Shown: positions 53,008-63,454 of the stretch, one piece after another | How positions within the stretch are numbered: the stretch's first letter is position 1 | Layout of the letters: the number at the start of each line of letters is the position of its first letter | Assembly: GCA_963969345.1 (NCBI GenBank) | Contig: OZ017769.1 | Location: forward strand, 5,087,725-5,151,724 | Reading direction: 5' to 3' | Length of the DNA: 64,000 nt | From: Turbatrix aceti | Lineage: Eukaryota > Nematoda > Chromadorea > Rhabditida > Panagrolaimidae | Notes under the pieces: generated by a model | Databases searched by the model: none | Seen by the model: only the letters and a program-made list of their open reading frames with translations | What the model was told of the DNA's origin: nothing | Made by a program: the position numbers and the translations under genes

Positions 53008-54489
53008 TCAGAAAACAGCGTCGCGCTCGATGGCCGTCAGGTCCTCAGGCGTGGCGAGTCGGTGCCGAACGGCCGGCGACAGCTTGGAGGCCTCGGTCCG
53101 GGTGTGCCAGACAAGGACCTTCGAGCCGAAGTCGGCGAGGGGCTCGAGGTCGGCCCGCGTGACGCCGAGGCCCTCGAGGAAGTGGGATTCCTGGTAGCCC
53201 CGGGCGACGGCGTACGAGAAGCCGACATCCGGCCTCGCCTGCACCAGCGTCCAGTTGACTGCGAACGCGGCCATGTCGATCGGAAACGGTCGTTCTGGTT
53301 TCCAGGATGCCGTGAAGCCGGATACATGGCCCCGGTCGTCGACGATAGGACCCTCGACGAGCTGTCCACCGACAATGCCAACCGGCCAGACGCCGACTCG
53401 ATCGATGCGTCGCATCTCGTCAAACAGCCGCCAGTCGTAGGTGTTGTCGTCGTCGCCGAAGTACAGGACAGCGCGTTGCGAGCCGTGGAAGTTGGTTCTG
53501 TAAACGAACAAATTGGAAAATTTTGTTTTCACGATCAGCGAACATTCTATTTTTATTTTTTGGCGTTTGTTGGCATTTTAGAGCATTTTTAGGCGTATAT
53601 GAGCGCGCTCATGAGCGTTTTTATTATTGTGCTTTTTGGCATTTTTTTGCGTTTTCGGCATTTTTTATGCGTTTTTGGGTCCGCCTGGCTTGTTGCGTTT
53701 TTTAAATCAAATTACACTAATTTCCCTAAATATACTCAAAATTGGTTCCTGTTCAAAAAATTTGGAAATTTTCGTAAACGAACAACGCATTTTATAAAAA
53801 TTGTGTTCATGAACAAAAAAAGTTTGAAGTTGTTCGCGAACAAACACGAACGTTCACCCCGCCCGACAACCCACCTAAGATAAGAAAGAGCCGCATTGCG
53901 CTGCTCCACACCCCTCGGCAGCTTCCAGTTGGGATCAGACGCGTTCATTCTCCACTTGGCAGGGGTCCGTGCGACGAGGTGCGCCGAGTGTGGCATGTCG
54001 AGGCGCTTCAACAGCGCATCCAGCATCTCTGACGCCTGATCCGCGTCTTCAACAATGATCCAGAAAAGATTCGGCACCCGAGCCAGGGTTTGGCCGAGTC
54101 GAGTGAGGTCCGCCTTCTGCTCTGGTCGTTTCTTGGTCGGTGTCACGAAGAAGATGGTGGGCAGGTGCTTGCGGTCTCGTCTGGCCGTCGCGTAGTCCCT
54201 CACCCTGCAGCAGAGCACCTGGAATGCAGCAGCCATGATTCGGGGGGCAACAATGGACTCACTGGGTCTCGACGTGCTCCAGTTTGAGGTCCATGCGGTG
54301 GATCTGTCTCTCGAGGTCCGCGTTCTTCATGATGAGCTCGTCTCGCTTGCGTTGCAGCGAGCTGACTTCTGCCTCGAGAGTCATCTTTGACTCGGACATG
54401 TCTATGCTCGAGCGCCACGCGATGATCGTGTTGACGAAGAGCACGAAGCCGACGACGCCGAGCACCTTTGTCAGGTTTGAGTCCCGCAT
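53008..54489 (-). CDS. Beta-1,3-glucuronyltransferase (B3GAT/GlcAT family)
   Basis: Golgi type II membrane glycosyltransferase of family GT43, adding glucuronic acid to galactose in the proteoglycan linker or HNK-1-type glycans. Exons 54489-54263, 54204-53875 and 53497-53008 join in phase to 348 residues; human B3GAT enzymes are about 330. A short cytoplasmic start is followed by a single span (VLGVVGFVLFVNTIIAW) and a coiled-coil-like stem (SSLQRKRDELIMKNADLERQ). The catalytic domain starts at LPTIFFVTPTKKRPEQKADL and includes WIIVEDAD, ARTPAKWRM, GVEQRNAALSYL and YFGDDDNTYDWRLFDEMR, whose DDD binds the metal and UDP-sugar. GGQLVEGPIV, AAFAVN and VLVWHTRTE follow. Which GlcAT (I, P or S) it is cannot be told by eye. 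Confidence 0.95.
53505..53870. repeat. Repeat family A, partial copy 5 (B3GAT intron 2)
   Basis: The second half carries AACGAACAACGCATTTTATAA, TTGTGTTCATGAAC and TGTTCGCGAACAAACACGAACG. The first half is divergent, with iterated GCATTTTT(G/T)(G/C)CG units. Confidence 0.55.
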
Positions 54490-55278
54490 CTGTTTTTTTT
54501 TCGCCTAAACGTGAAGATGAGCGAGCGACCGCCGATGGATGGATGACCAACCACTAAAGCAGGCAGCGTTCGTTCAAACGCCTCTTCCTTCCATCGTCGC
54601 CTCTTCCTTGCTGCCGGCCAACCGCCGCCGCTGCTGCTGCTGCTGCCGCCGCGTCTTCTTCCTTCGCTGGCTGAGAAAGCGCGCGTTCGTCCGGTCTCCG
54701 GGTACAACGAAGCGTGTGTGTCCGGTGTATTTAACAGCCAGCCTCCGTTCGTGCTCAAGGACGACGGCCGGCGTGCGTCGCCCCGCAATTTGGTTGGTGC
54801 TGGCGCGCCCGCTTATTTGCGCGGACGACGGAGGCCAGCGCCTGGCCAATCTCGAGACAACAACATCGAGAGCGGAAGACAGGGCAAAAGCAGCGGTAGC
54901 TCGGGCGCTTTGCGCTGGCCGCCGCCGTGGCCCTGTCTTGTCTTGTCGCCACCCCCTTTCCTCGGGCAATGTGAATGTGACAATCCATACTCGCGTCCTC
55001 CCGCCCGCGCTCCACCAACCACACATGGTCGGATAACGTGGAGAGAGAGAGAGAGCAGCGCAGATCGCGTCTCGTCGCGTTACTTCCTTCCGTGTCTCGT
55101 CACCTGGTCGCGTGCATGCTGTTCCTTTGTGTCACCCGTTTCGGCTGCCAGTTTGCCATCGATCGCGCTTCGTGGATGTGGTTTTTATAAAAATTTATTT
55201 GTATGCTTAATTACAGATGATCGCGCTGACCCTCAATTGACAAACACGCCACTCCAGCTAGAAATACGCACGCTGACC
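54490..55278. promoter_or_regulatory. Divergent region B3GAT / SSBP
   Basis: 789 bp between divergent starts, GC-rich in the middle. It includes a run of GAGA (about 55039-55053) and a CTGCTGCTGCTGCTGCCGCC trinucleotide run (about 54631). ORFs on both strands here are low-complexity Arg/Pro readings. It probably holds promoter and untranslated exons of SSBP. Confidence 0.45.
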
Positions 55279-56516
55279 ATGTACAACACAGGCGGACTCC
55301 GCAAGCCACCGCAGCCTCAAACGCCGTTGAACGAATCGCATGCCAAAGAAAAGTGAGTTTTCACCCCTGTCGACACCTTAGATTCACAAACTCGTCCTTG
55401 CAGATTGATGTATTATGTCTACGAGTACCTGATTCACAATAACGCACCAAAAACCGCCGAGATGTTCAAAAATGAGGTGAACGTCAACCCTAACATCCCA
55501 ATGACCGATTCGCCTGGCTTCCTGACCAACTGGTTCTACTTATTCTGGGATATCTACTCTGCCGAGCCCGATCGGAGGGACAAATACGGCCCTACGCAGG
55601 AAGCCAAGGCTTTCCACGACTTTGGCTTCGTTCCTCCGAGCAGCGGCATCCCCGGCATGCGACCTGGCTTCATGCCAAACATGGGCATGGGTCCCCCGGT
55701 CGACGGCATGTCGCCCTACTTCCGACCCGGGATGCAGCCTTCTGCCTACGGTCCCCAACGACCACCCCCGCCCGGCAGCTACGGGCCTCCACCCATGCCT
55801 GGCATGTTCCCTCCGGGAGGAGACATGCGAAACATGGGCAACCCCCGGATGCCGCGAGTTCCTGGATTCGGCGGCATGAGACCAATGCGCTACGGCGGGC
55901 CTTCCTACATGGAGTCTCCGGCATCTAATGCCCCTCCGGGCTACTATGGCATGCCGCCGGACCAACTCGGGCCATCGACTTCTATGAATGGCATGCCGCC
56001 GCCTGACGTGGGTGCTGGTCCACCTCCGCCGGGCGGCGTATTGCCCCCGATCTCGGTGGGTGGAGTAAACCCTCTCATGAATACGATGCTCAACGGCGAA
56101 GAAATCAAACAGTCGCCCTCCCATCACCTCGTCCACGGCGGGGGCGGCGGTGGAGGAAATGGCACACCGATTCCTCCGGGCAGCCATCCTCCGCCGGGTG
56201 GCATGATGGGCCCTGGCTCAGCCCCTAACGCAGCTGCACCCGCCTCCGTGCAATCACAGCCCGGCAGCAATGCCATGCCTCCCCAGCCCCAGCAATCTAC
56301 CGGCGGTCTCAACGCGCCGTCCGGCATGGTAGATCACGCTGCCATGATGGACTTTCAAAATGAGATAGCCAACGCCCACCAGACTCCCAGCAGCCACGAG
56401 GTATGTTTTTTATTGCAGTTGTTATGTTATTACGGTAATAATGACCTATTTCGCTTCAGGATCTCTCCGAAATCAAGAAAATCCGTGAAGGCCTACTCGA
56501 GGACTTTGCCCAATGA
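55279..56516 (+). CDS. SSBP: Single-stranded DNA-binding protein SSBP2/3/4 homologue
   Basis: Nuclear adaptor that binds and stabilises LDB/Chip proteins in LIM-homeodomain transcription complexes. Exons 55279-55352, 55404-56400 and 56460-56516 join in phase to 375 residues; human SSBP3 is 388. The N-terminal LUFS/LisH domain is strongly conserved: YVYEYLIHNNAPKTAEMFKN, then SPGFLTNWFYLFWDIYSAEP, DRRD and EAKAFHDFGF. The middle is rich in Pro, Gly and Met, as in the family. The last exon gives the typical ending LSEIKKIREGLLEDFAQ. Translation runs past the exon 2 donor into nonsense, which fixes the last intron. An AATAAA lies about 45 bases after the stop. Confidence 0.96.
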
Positions 56517-57306
56517 CTTTGCGTGTGACATGGCGCATTACTACACGCACACGTCAAGAAAATAAACAAAACAACTACCTAAAATAAGACTGACCGTCAT
56601 GCATACATCCATCGCCGTCTACTTCACTCTGGTTCCCCTCCTCCTCCCACACACACATCGGCTCGTTGTCCCCATCGTAATCCTGTGTTGTACACTGTAG
56701 CGCCTTCCCAGCGAGCCGAGTACTTCTCAGATTCACTCCACACCCCTTCCCTCCTATCCTCCATGTTGAACGAACAACAACAACAACTTCAAAGTCATCT
56801 CAAAGTTTACGATTCACGTTTTTGGCAGCAACCACATTGCTGATTGTATTTTTTCACTACTTCCTTGTTTGAATAATGTTATTTTGTGGGATAAGTGCAT
56901 AATCTTTTTGGTGATAAATATTTTGGCGAAAACGAAAACAAAAGCAAAAAATGGAAAGAAAACATGCGAAAATCGATGGTCAAATGAAGAAGAAAAGGCA
57001 CGATTGACCTTTTTCAAAAAACGATGACAGAAACGCTTTCACAATTCTCATACTCTTGTAGCGAAATCATACTGTAACGGATTCTCTTCAATTGAACGAA
57101 CGCACGCGCGCGTTCTTTTCAATTCGCAGGTTTCATTCTGACGTTTGCCGCGCTTTTCATTGTTGTTTTTTGTTTTTTATTTGTAGGCTGTGTTTTGCAT
57201 TTCGCGTTCATTTTTTCAGTAATTACGTGATAATTGTCGCGCGTAATGATTTTGGTTCCGTGTTTTCCTTTTTTAGCCGTAATATTTTCAGGCCTCGGCA
57301 CCCGTT
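56517..57306. other. Intergenic region after SSBP
   Basis: 790 bp with SSBP 3' sequence and an AT-rich stretch. An acceptor ATATTTTCAG ending at 57291 lies 15 bases upstream of the next ATG. No coding sequence is seen. Confidence 0.5.
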
Positions 57307-57879
57307 ATGGCCAATCCATTGAATTTTGAATCCATCGAAAATGAGTGAGTTTTTTTATTGTTTTTAGGTTTCTGGATAATGAAATTGTAGACTTTTAAGC
57401 CTGAGTACGAGTCTGAAAAATATCAAAGCCCGGCTACAAGAGACCGTAACTTCGAAGGAGAGCAACTGGAATGATGACGATAGCTCAAAGCTGAACTCGC
57501 TGGTGGGCACTCTTCGTCGCGAAATGCGGGAAATCAGTGAGCTTCTGCAGACAACTGTCAGCAACGAGAAAGTCGTGAGTTTTTTTGGTTTTTTGTTTGT
57601 TTTTGCATTTTCCCTCTTTCGTTTTTTTTTCAGAGGCTACTTGGAAATCGGCGCCACTCAATTGCCGTTGATGCAGATTCTATCAGCATATACGGCGACA
57701 GCGAGACGAGTTCCAGTATGTCAGAGTTTGTCGAGCCCCTCAATGTCGACATGGCCCAGCTGCTAGAACGCCGTGCTCGTTCAAGAGCAAAACGCGAAGA
57801 AATGCTACAATTTTTGGAGCGATCCGAACGCACCATGAACTCCGTGCTTGCTTACCGCAAAGCCCGACAAGCCGAGTGA
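57307..57879 (+). CDS. Unrecognised small coiled-coil protein, 155 aa
   Basis: Exons 57307-57344, 57391-57574 and 57634-57879 join in phase. The protein starts MANPLNFESIENELLSL and continues into strongly helical, charged stretches (SLKNIKARLQETV, SLVGTLRREMREISELLQTT), typical of a coiled coil. A Ser-rich linker follows, then another Arg/Glu helix (AQLLERRARSRAKREEML, FLERSERTMNSVLAYRKARQ). No membrane span. I do not recognise the family; size and helicity would suit a small structural or complex subunit. The second intron is clear; the first uses acceptor ATTGTAG because the nearer TTTTTAG leads to a stop. It is followed 232 bp downstream by another small same-strand gene. Confidence 0.7.
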
Positions 57880-58110
57880 TACTGTACACTTTTGTAGAAT
57901 CCCACGAATTTCAGAGAAACCAAAGATATGTTTTTGAAGATGTTTTGAATTTGTTTTGTTTGTTTTTGTGTGTAAACGAAGATTGAAATTGGCTTTATTT
58001 GGCTTACCTAAAGGTTTTTGACCTTTGATTAATATCTGTTTTCTTTTGCTGTTTTGGCAGTCGTATTTCAGCTTTTTTTTCAGTGCTTCGACATTCCTGC
58101 ACTTTGAAAC

Positions 58111-58990
58111 ATGACTACCGACCAAGCGTGGAAGACTTTCCACATGCGTCTTGATCTCCCGGATCCCGAAGAGTTTTTCCAGTTTTCGTGGTATGTTTTT
58201 TGAGCGTTTTGCTCAATTTTTTGTTGTTTTTTAGCCTGCTTCACTCGAATCTGGATGGACTTGATTACCAGAAAAGGCTGGAGCTCCTTCAAACGGTAGA
58301 GAAAATCGTGGAACGCTATGAAGGCTATCCTCATCTTCGCGCCGTGCTTAGGTTTGTTTAACGTTGATTTTGTGTCTTCGAGATATCTTTGTTGGTCTTT
58401 AGAGGACTTAGGCAAATTGTTGATGCCAATCTGTATTCTGAGGATGACCTGTACTGTCATTCAATGAACGAACTTGAGCTTGGTAGTATCTTCGGTTTTT
58501 CGGTGAGTAAAAAGCTTGTCCCCTTTCAAATTGAACATTTTTTACCTTCGTTTTTCAGATGCGTTCTGCCAAAGCCTGCCGGTTGCCGAGGATCGATGAA
58601 TCGCCCTACGAAACTCCCTTTGAAGCTTCGGAAGAGCCAGAGCCTCCCATCGATGCCTACCAGTTCAGCTGCGAAGATATCACGGAAAACGACGACACAT
58701 CATCGGAAGACGACGTTTCTCCTCCGGTAATTGTCCCCGCAGTCAAAGCCGCAAAGAAACAGGAAGTGATGCTCATGTGTTTGGCTCCCGAGTTGCCCTA
58801 CACGCCGTTCATCCATTCCCTGGACACCACCACCACTACGACGTCATCGTCGACGACGAAGAAGAAGCGCCCGATTTTCTCTCGCATCGCTCGCAGGGTC
58901 AGCAACGTTGCCCGTCATCTCAGTTTTCGCCGATCACCGGAATCATCCCGTCGCAATCCAAACGCCGACGTTTCCCAAACCCTCAGCTGA
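58111..58990 (+). CDS. Unrecognised acidic/basic bipartite protein, 242 aa
   Basis: Exons 58111-58190, 58235-58351, 58403-58502 and 58559-58990 join in phase. The first 100 residues look globular and helical (LDYQKRLELLQTVEKIVERY, LRAVLRGLRQIVDANLYSED). The second half is low-complexity: an acidic section (EASEEPEPPIDAYQFSCEDI), a Thr/Ser run and a basic Arg-rich tail (IFSRIARRVSNVARHLSFRR). I do not recognise the family. An acceptor TTTTTTTTCAG lies 30 bases before the ATG. With only 232 bp to the previous gene's stop, this site could be a trans-splice acceptor in an operon. All splice joins preserve the frame, so I am confident it is a gene but not what it does. Confidence 0.7.
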
Positions 58991-59458
58991 TCGCTGCGTT
59001 GCCGACGACGATTGAACATTTTTGCATGCAGGTTCCTTATTTTCGTTCATTTGGTCATATCAGCTTTCCGCTACGGGGGCTCTAAATGCGGTGTATATTG
59101 TTTGTTTAATGGCGATGCTTAATTCCTTCATTATTACCTTCCATCGACGTTTTTCCCCGTTATTTTTTCTGCAGTTCGGTTGCTTCTTTTTTAGTGTTAA
59201 ATACGGTTTCAGTATGTTGTGCGTAAATAATCGTTTGAAGTGATTTGTTCGGAACAAAGAAATCGATTGATAGCGTGTTTTGGTTGGATCAGACGTCATA
59301 ATTCAGAGTTTTGAGTGCAGCTCGGGAATTTTGACAGATGACATGTCAAACATGATTGCAAAAACGTCTCATGCAAATTTCCCGACATTCATCGCGATGC
59401 ACATGATCGTCCGAGCACGGCATTAACACGACTGACCCTGTCCACTGCTGCGCGCGCG
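58991..59458. other. Intergenic region without seen features
   Basis: 468 bp of mixed composition; nothing identifiable apart from a possible 3' end of the upstream gene. Confidence 0.5.
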
Positions 59459-59835
59459 ATGCTTCTGGTCGCCGCCGTCGTCGGCCTTCTGCACGGCCTT
59501 GTCGCCACCTTTCTCATGGTACAGTGCAAAAAGAAGGCTCCGGCCTCGCAGCCTTCTTCGATGATGAATAAGCCAAGTTCGAGTAACACCCTTCCCAAGG
59601 GACCGCCTTCCACGGGCACGGGTGATTCCAAGCCACCTGGCGCAGGCGATGCCAAGCCCCCCGGGGGCGCCCCCGCACCACCACCACCCGCCAAACCTGA
59701 GGTAAGCTGTCTCCTGACACGAAATTCGAGCAATACCCTATCGCTTGCTTGCCTTCTTTTTAGGAAAAGAAAGAAGACGGCGGTGACAATTACGAAGACG
59801 TCGCTGTCGGCGACGCAGCTCCTCCTCCAGCTTGA
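59459..59835 (+). CDS. Small single-pass membrane protein X, 104 aa
   Basis: Exons 59459-59701 and 59764-59835 join in phase. The N-terminal 21 residues are a hydrophobic helix (LLVAAVVGLLHGLVATFLMV) followed by QCKKK, so it is either a signal anchor or a signal peptide. The rest is Pro/Gly/Lys-rich and unstructured (GDSKPPGAGDAKPPGG), and the last exon encodes an acidic tail EKKEDGGDNYEDVAV. A related gene lies on the opposite strand 100 bp downstream and shares both the N-terminal helix and this acidic tail. I recognise no family. The downstream exon in the alternative reading frame is not used. Confidence 0.6.
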
Positions 59836-59938
59836 TTGCAATTATTTAACTGACGGTTCACCTTTCGATAAATTGCTCCCCCCAGGTACGATCGAAATGT
59901 ACTTCAATTGTTTATACATAAGTTTATTCAGTTCAAGG

Positions 59939-60564
59939 TCAGTAGTACGTGTTAGTAGATGGGAGGAGGATACGGTAGTTTTTCGGTGTGGGAGGAGGTG
60001 AGTCGCTGACGGTGACGTCCTCGTTGTTATTCCCTCCGTTTTCCTTCTTTTCCTATAAAAAAAGGTATACAAAATGCTGGGAACCGTTTCAGTGATTTCA
60101 AAACTAACCCGGGGCTGTTCGGGTTTCTAGGCACTGTGAAATGCACTGGCATCCGTTGTTCTGGTGGTAGGGCATGCATCAATTGTTCTGGTTGCTTCCG
60201 TTCTGGTTCTGGTTCTGGTTTTTTCCGTTTTAGTTCTGGTTCCATCCGTTTTAGTTCTCGTTGCATCTGTTTTAGTTTTGGTTGCATCCGTTTTGGTTTT
60301 GGTTGCATCCGTTTTGGTTTTGGTTGAACTTGTTTTGGTTTTGGATGCAGTCGTTCTGGTTGCCGCCTCCGTATTGGTCTGGGTTGTTAAAGTTCGACCA
60401 ACGGTCGTCTCAACGGTGGGCAGCGTGCAGATCGACGAAGGCCTAGCCAGCAGGGATTTCGGCACCGGTTCAGGCTCTGGATTTGTCTTCTTGCACTCCG
60501 CCACAAGGTACACCGCTAGAAACCCGTTTAGCAGCCCCGTATAGACTCCCAGCAGTGTCAGCAT
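59939..60564 (-). CDS. Small single-pass membrane protein Y with KTDATKT repeats
   Basis: Paralogue of protein X, convergent with it. The first exon starts at 60564 with LTLLGVYTGLLNGFLAVYLV then AECKK, aligning with X at GLL-x-G and CKK. It continues into a Thr/Lys repeat region with about ten TKTDA-like units (encoded by near-perfect 18-bp repeats, about 60195-60350). A separate stretch (60052-59939) after an acceptor TTTTTTTATAG encodes EKKENGGNNNEDVTV, matching the X tail. I could not find a donor that joins the two in phase: the first frame stops at 60127. Either the donor is unusual, there is a frameshift, or the repeat has slipped. It may be a decaying copy or a sequence whose repeat number differs in the assembly. 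Confidence 0.5.
60195..60350. repeat. 18-bp tandem repeat inside gene Y
   Basis: On the plus strand the unit reads TTTTGGTTTTGGTTGCATCC (with a recurring TTTTGGTTGCATCCG period of 18 bases), giving Thr-Lys-Thr-Asp/Glu-Ala-Thr on the coding strand. Directly visible; the unit number may vary between individuals. Confidence 0.8.
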
Positions 60565-60996
60565 AACCGGCGTTGTATCAGCATCCGGATAATTTTATCT
60601 TGACAATTTTTTGTTGCACCATAGCTAGACATTAGCATACCAAAATTAGCATTCATGCCGGAACAGGTAAAAAATGTGAAGAAATTGTTACGAATGTAGA
60701 AACAATCACCGTATAAATGTTAGGTATACGGTGACAGAAAACGCTTGCCGCCTCAATTTCGGCGACTCGAAACGAGCTCGCAGCCTGCGTGCAGTCTTTT
60801 TCTCGGGGTTTTTTTGACAAACAACTGGAACGACATCTGTCTGTTAGTATCACTGCCAACAGGCACTTCCTGGTCTTTGTCCTTTATTACGCGAGGGCTT
60901 TGCTGAGATATAGGATTTATATCAACACCGAGCGTCTTCTCTGCAAGTCCATCGGTTGTCGTCGACTTGCGCGTGTTTTTTTTTTGCGATGCGAGC

Positions 60997-62711
60997 ATGA
61001 CAATTCGCCGTTTCGTGCACACGTCTTGTCCCCGGTACATCCGGCATCGGACGACGACCGATATCCAGCTGCGGGCTCTCGAGCATTCCGTGTCCTTCGT
61101 GAATGAGGCGGTGTCCCGAATCGATGTCTGCCAGGTGGCTGCGAATCGGCCCATCGAAGACTACCACAGCGCGGGAAAGTGTCTATCGTCAAACGCGTTT
61201 CTCGTCGGCGTCTTCGATGGCCACGGTGGTGCTGCGTGCAGTCGGCACGTGAGTGCACGGCTCTTTGACTACATGTGCGCCAGCGTGCTCGATAAACACG
61301 TCATAACCGATCTTCCTCTCTCCCGGCGTCTGGAATGGCTCTTCAGCTCCGGCGAGCACCGATTGCCCAGTTTTCTCCATGAAAGACACATGGCCAATGT
61401 CGAACGATATTTACGCAGGTACGTGCACTTTTAAACCCGTTTTGACCCAGGTGACCCTTTTTTTTCAGCTTCAAAAACGACGTCAACCTGACAACGGTCC
61501 GCAAGGCCATCCAGGCAGCGTTCAACGCTATGGACGAGGATATCGCCGCCGAAGCACTGCCAAACAACGCAGGCCGGGTCGATCGTCTGTCAGCGAGCGT
61601 CGCTGCTTCCGGGTCCTGTGCTACGGTTGCGCACCTGCGCGGCGCTCACCTGCACGTCGCGAATGTCGGAGATTCGGCTGCGGTTCTTGGACTCTCGCAC
61701 AGCGGTAGTATCGCGGCGAGACAACTCTCGAGGCCCCACTGCATTGATAACGACGATGAAGTGCAACGCATCCGGAGCAGTCATCCTCAGACCGAGAGCA
61801 GCACCATACTCAAGGGTTGGTTTCATTTATATGGGGTACCCGATGCGAAATTCCGAGTTTTCGGATCGGATTTATGAAAATTTTGGGCTCGGATATTCGA
61901 AAACCCCAAAAAATAGATCATAAAGTAAAAATTTTCCTCAAAATCTTATAAAAGCAAATTTTCGCTTCAGGAACCTTTAAATTGACTTTTTGAATTTTTT
62001 TACGATCACATTTTTGGGTATGGGTATCCGATAATACTGTTTTTTATAACGATTTGCAAGTGTCCTTTTTTAGACGATCGCCTTCTGGGTGAACTGTTCC
62101 CTCTGCGTGCATTCGGTGACGTTCGGTACAAGTGGACGGCCGATCTCCAGAAGGTCGTCATGTCCCCCCTCGGAATCCAACTCCCGCACGGCCTTCTGAC
62201 CCCGCCATACCTCACGGCGCTTCCCGAAGTCTTCTACCACAAGCTGACTCCCAACGACAAATTTCTCGTTCTCGCGAGTGACGGTTTGTGGGACTTTCTG
62301 GACTGTGATACGGTAACGCGCCTGATTACGGATCACACGCTCGGTGCCCTCACGCTCAGCCTCTACCAGCCGCCGCCTGAAAGCACGCTTCGGGAGGTAG
62401 GCCCTTTTATCCGGCACTTGCCCTGGTTACGATATCTTAAAATTTTTCAGGTGCTGCTCGACTTGGAGCAACGCAAGCTCGGTGAATCGAAGAAACCGCT
62501 CGATGACAACTCCGCGACCCACGTCATTCGCCACGCCCTGGGCGGCGTTTCGGGAGGCCAGGATCTGCAGTACAACCGTCTGCGGGAATCCCTGCAGCTA
62601 CCCCCCGGCCTCGCTCGGCAGTACCGCGACGACATGACCGTCATCGTCGTCCACTTCAACGAACAGTTTCTACGCCTCGCTGCCGAAGGCGACGATCCCG
62701 GTGGACTCTAG
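60997..62711 (+). CDS. PDP1: Pyruvate dehydrogenase phosphatase catalytic subunit
   Basis: Mitochondrial PP2C-type phosphatase that reactivates pyruvate dehydrogenase by removing phosphate from E1-alpha. Exons 60997-61418, 61469-61815, 62074-62396 and 62451-62711 join in phase to 450 residues; human PDP1 is about 540. The first 20 residues (MTIRRFVHTSCPRYIRHRTT) are Arg-rich and acid-free, as in a matrix-targeting peptide. PP2C metal and catalytic motifs are intact: RPIEDYHSAG, LVGVFDGHGG, GSCATVAHLRG, VANVGDSAAVLG, LASDGLWDFLD and YRDDMTVIVVHF. The PDP-specific LLGELFPLRAFGDVRYKW and NSATHVIRHALGG identify the subfamily. The first in-frame ATG after an upstream short frame is at 60997. The third intron ends just before ACGATCGC and holds a MITE-like repeat. 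Confidence 0.95.
61820..62045. mobile_element. MITE-like repeat in PDP1 intron 2
   Basis: Begins GGGGTACCCGATGCGAAATT, ends near GGGTATGGGTATCCGATAATACTG, and has an A/T-rich interior. It is related to the UTP21 intron copy (47515-47660) and to the terminal repeats of the element at 24214-24474. Confidence 0.5.
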
Positions 62712-62926
62712 GACCAAATGCATAGTATAGGAGGCGGCGCCGCGCGTCTGCTGCTGCTGCCAGTTAGACGGGTCTCTGCGACTCAGTACGTCGACCCATT
62801 CGGCCGACGATTGCTCAAAACAGATGCCGTTTTTGTACTCTAGCGTGCGTGTGTTTTTTCTTTATCGTACATACAAACAAACAAGGTGAGTGAATGTCTG
62901 CCAAGGATGTCTGTCTCGATGATCGA
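62712..62926. other. Convergent 3' region PDP1 / SS18
   Basis: 215 bp of untranslated sequence between two stop codons, with CTGCTGCTGCTGC and TTTTTCTTTATC strings; nothing else seen. Confidence 0.5.
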
Positions 62927-63454
62927 TCACATGCGGCCAGGAGGAGGTCCGTACATGCCCTGGGGCGGTGGGCCGCCCTGCTGCAGGATAAAAGGCTGCC
63001 CGCCTTCGTTGTGCTGCTGCACGATGCCGTTTCGCATCATTCCGGGCGGCGGAGGAGGGCCGTAGTGGTGCGGGTGTGCCGGGTGCATCGGCATGCCATT
63101 GGGCATCCGGGGAGGATAGGCCCCGTGCTGCATGCCGTCGTCCAGCTCCGCCAGCAAGGCGGGATCCACTTCTCGGGCTATGAAATTGAGATTGCGATGC
63201 AGCAACTCCTGGTAGCGGGCAATTTCGTTGGGCGGACCGTTTTGCTTTTGGAGATCGTTGATTGTGGCAATGATGTGGATGTTGTCGGAGAGTAGCCTGA
63301 GCACTGCCTGGTTCTCCGGGAAGATGGGTTGGGGCGGTGTTGTCTGGGGAGGGACAGACTGAGGCCCGGGTGTGCTGACGGACGGTGAAGGCGTGGCAGC
63401 GGCTGACGACGCCACGGATGGCGGTGGCTCGGATTTGACAGAATCGTCCGTCAT
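62927..63454 (-). CDS. SS18: SS18-like (SSXT) BAF/SWI-SNF subunit, short form
   Basis: Subunit of BAF chromatin-remodelling complexes. Single exon, 175 residues. After a Ser/Pro-rich start, residues 42-100 form the SNH domain: ENQAVLRLLSDNIHIIATIN, then ARYQELLHRNLNFIAREVD, matching the family's Asn-rich helix and the YQxxLHRNLxYLA signature. The C-terminal half is rich in Pro, Gly, Met and His (YPPRMPNGMPMHPAH, YGPPPPPGMMRNG). It lacks the long QPGY domain of vertebrate SS18 (about 418 residues), so it resembles short invertebrate homologues. The start at 63454 is the only ATG before the SNH domain. No introns are visible, unusual for this window; a further 3' exon is unlikely because the stop is in a clean context. 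Confidence 0.9.
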   Translation of the reverse strand: MTDDSVKSEPPPSVASSAAATPSPSVSTPGPQSVPPQTTPPQPIFPENQAVLRLLSDNIHIIATINDLQKQNGPPNEIARYQELLHRNLNFIAREVDPALLAELDDGMQHGAYPPRMPNGMPMHPAHPHHYGPPPPPGMMRNGIVQQHNEGGQPFILQQGGPPPQGMYGPPPGRM

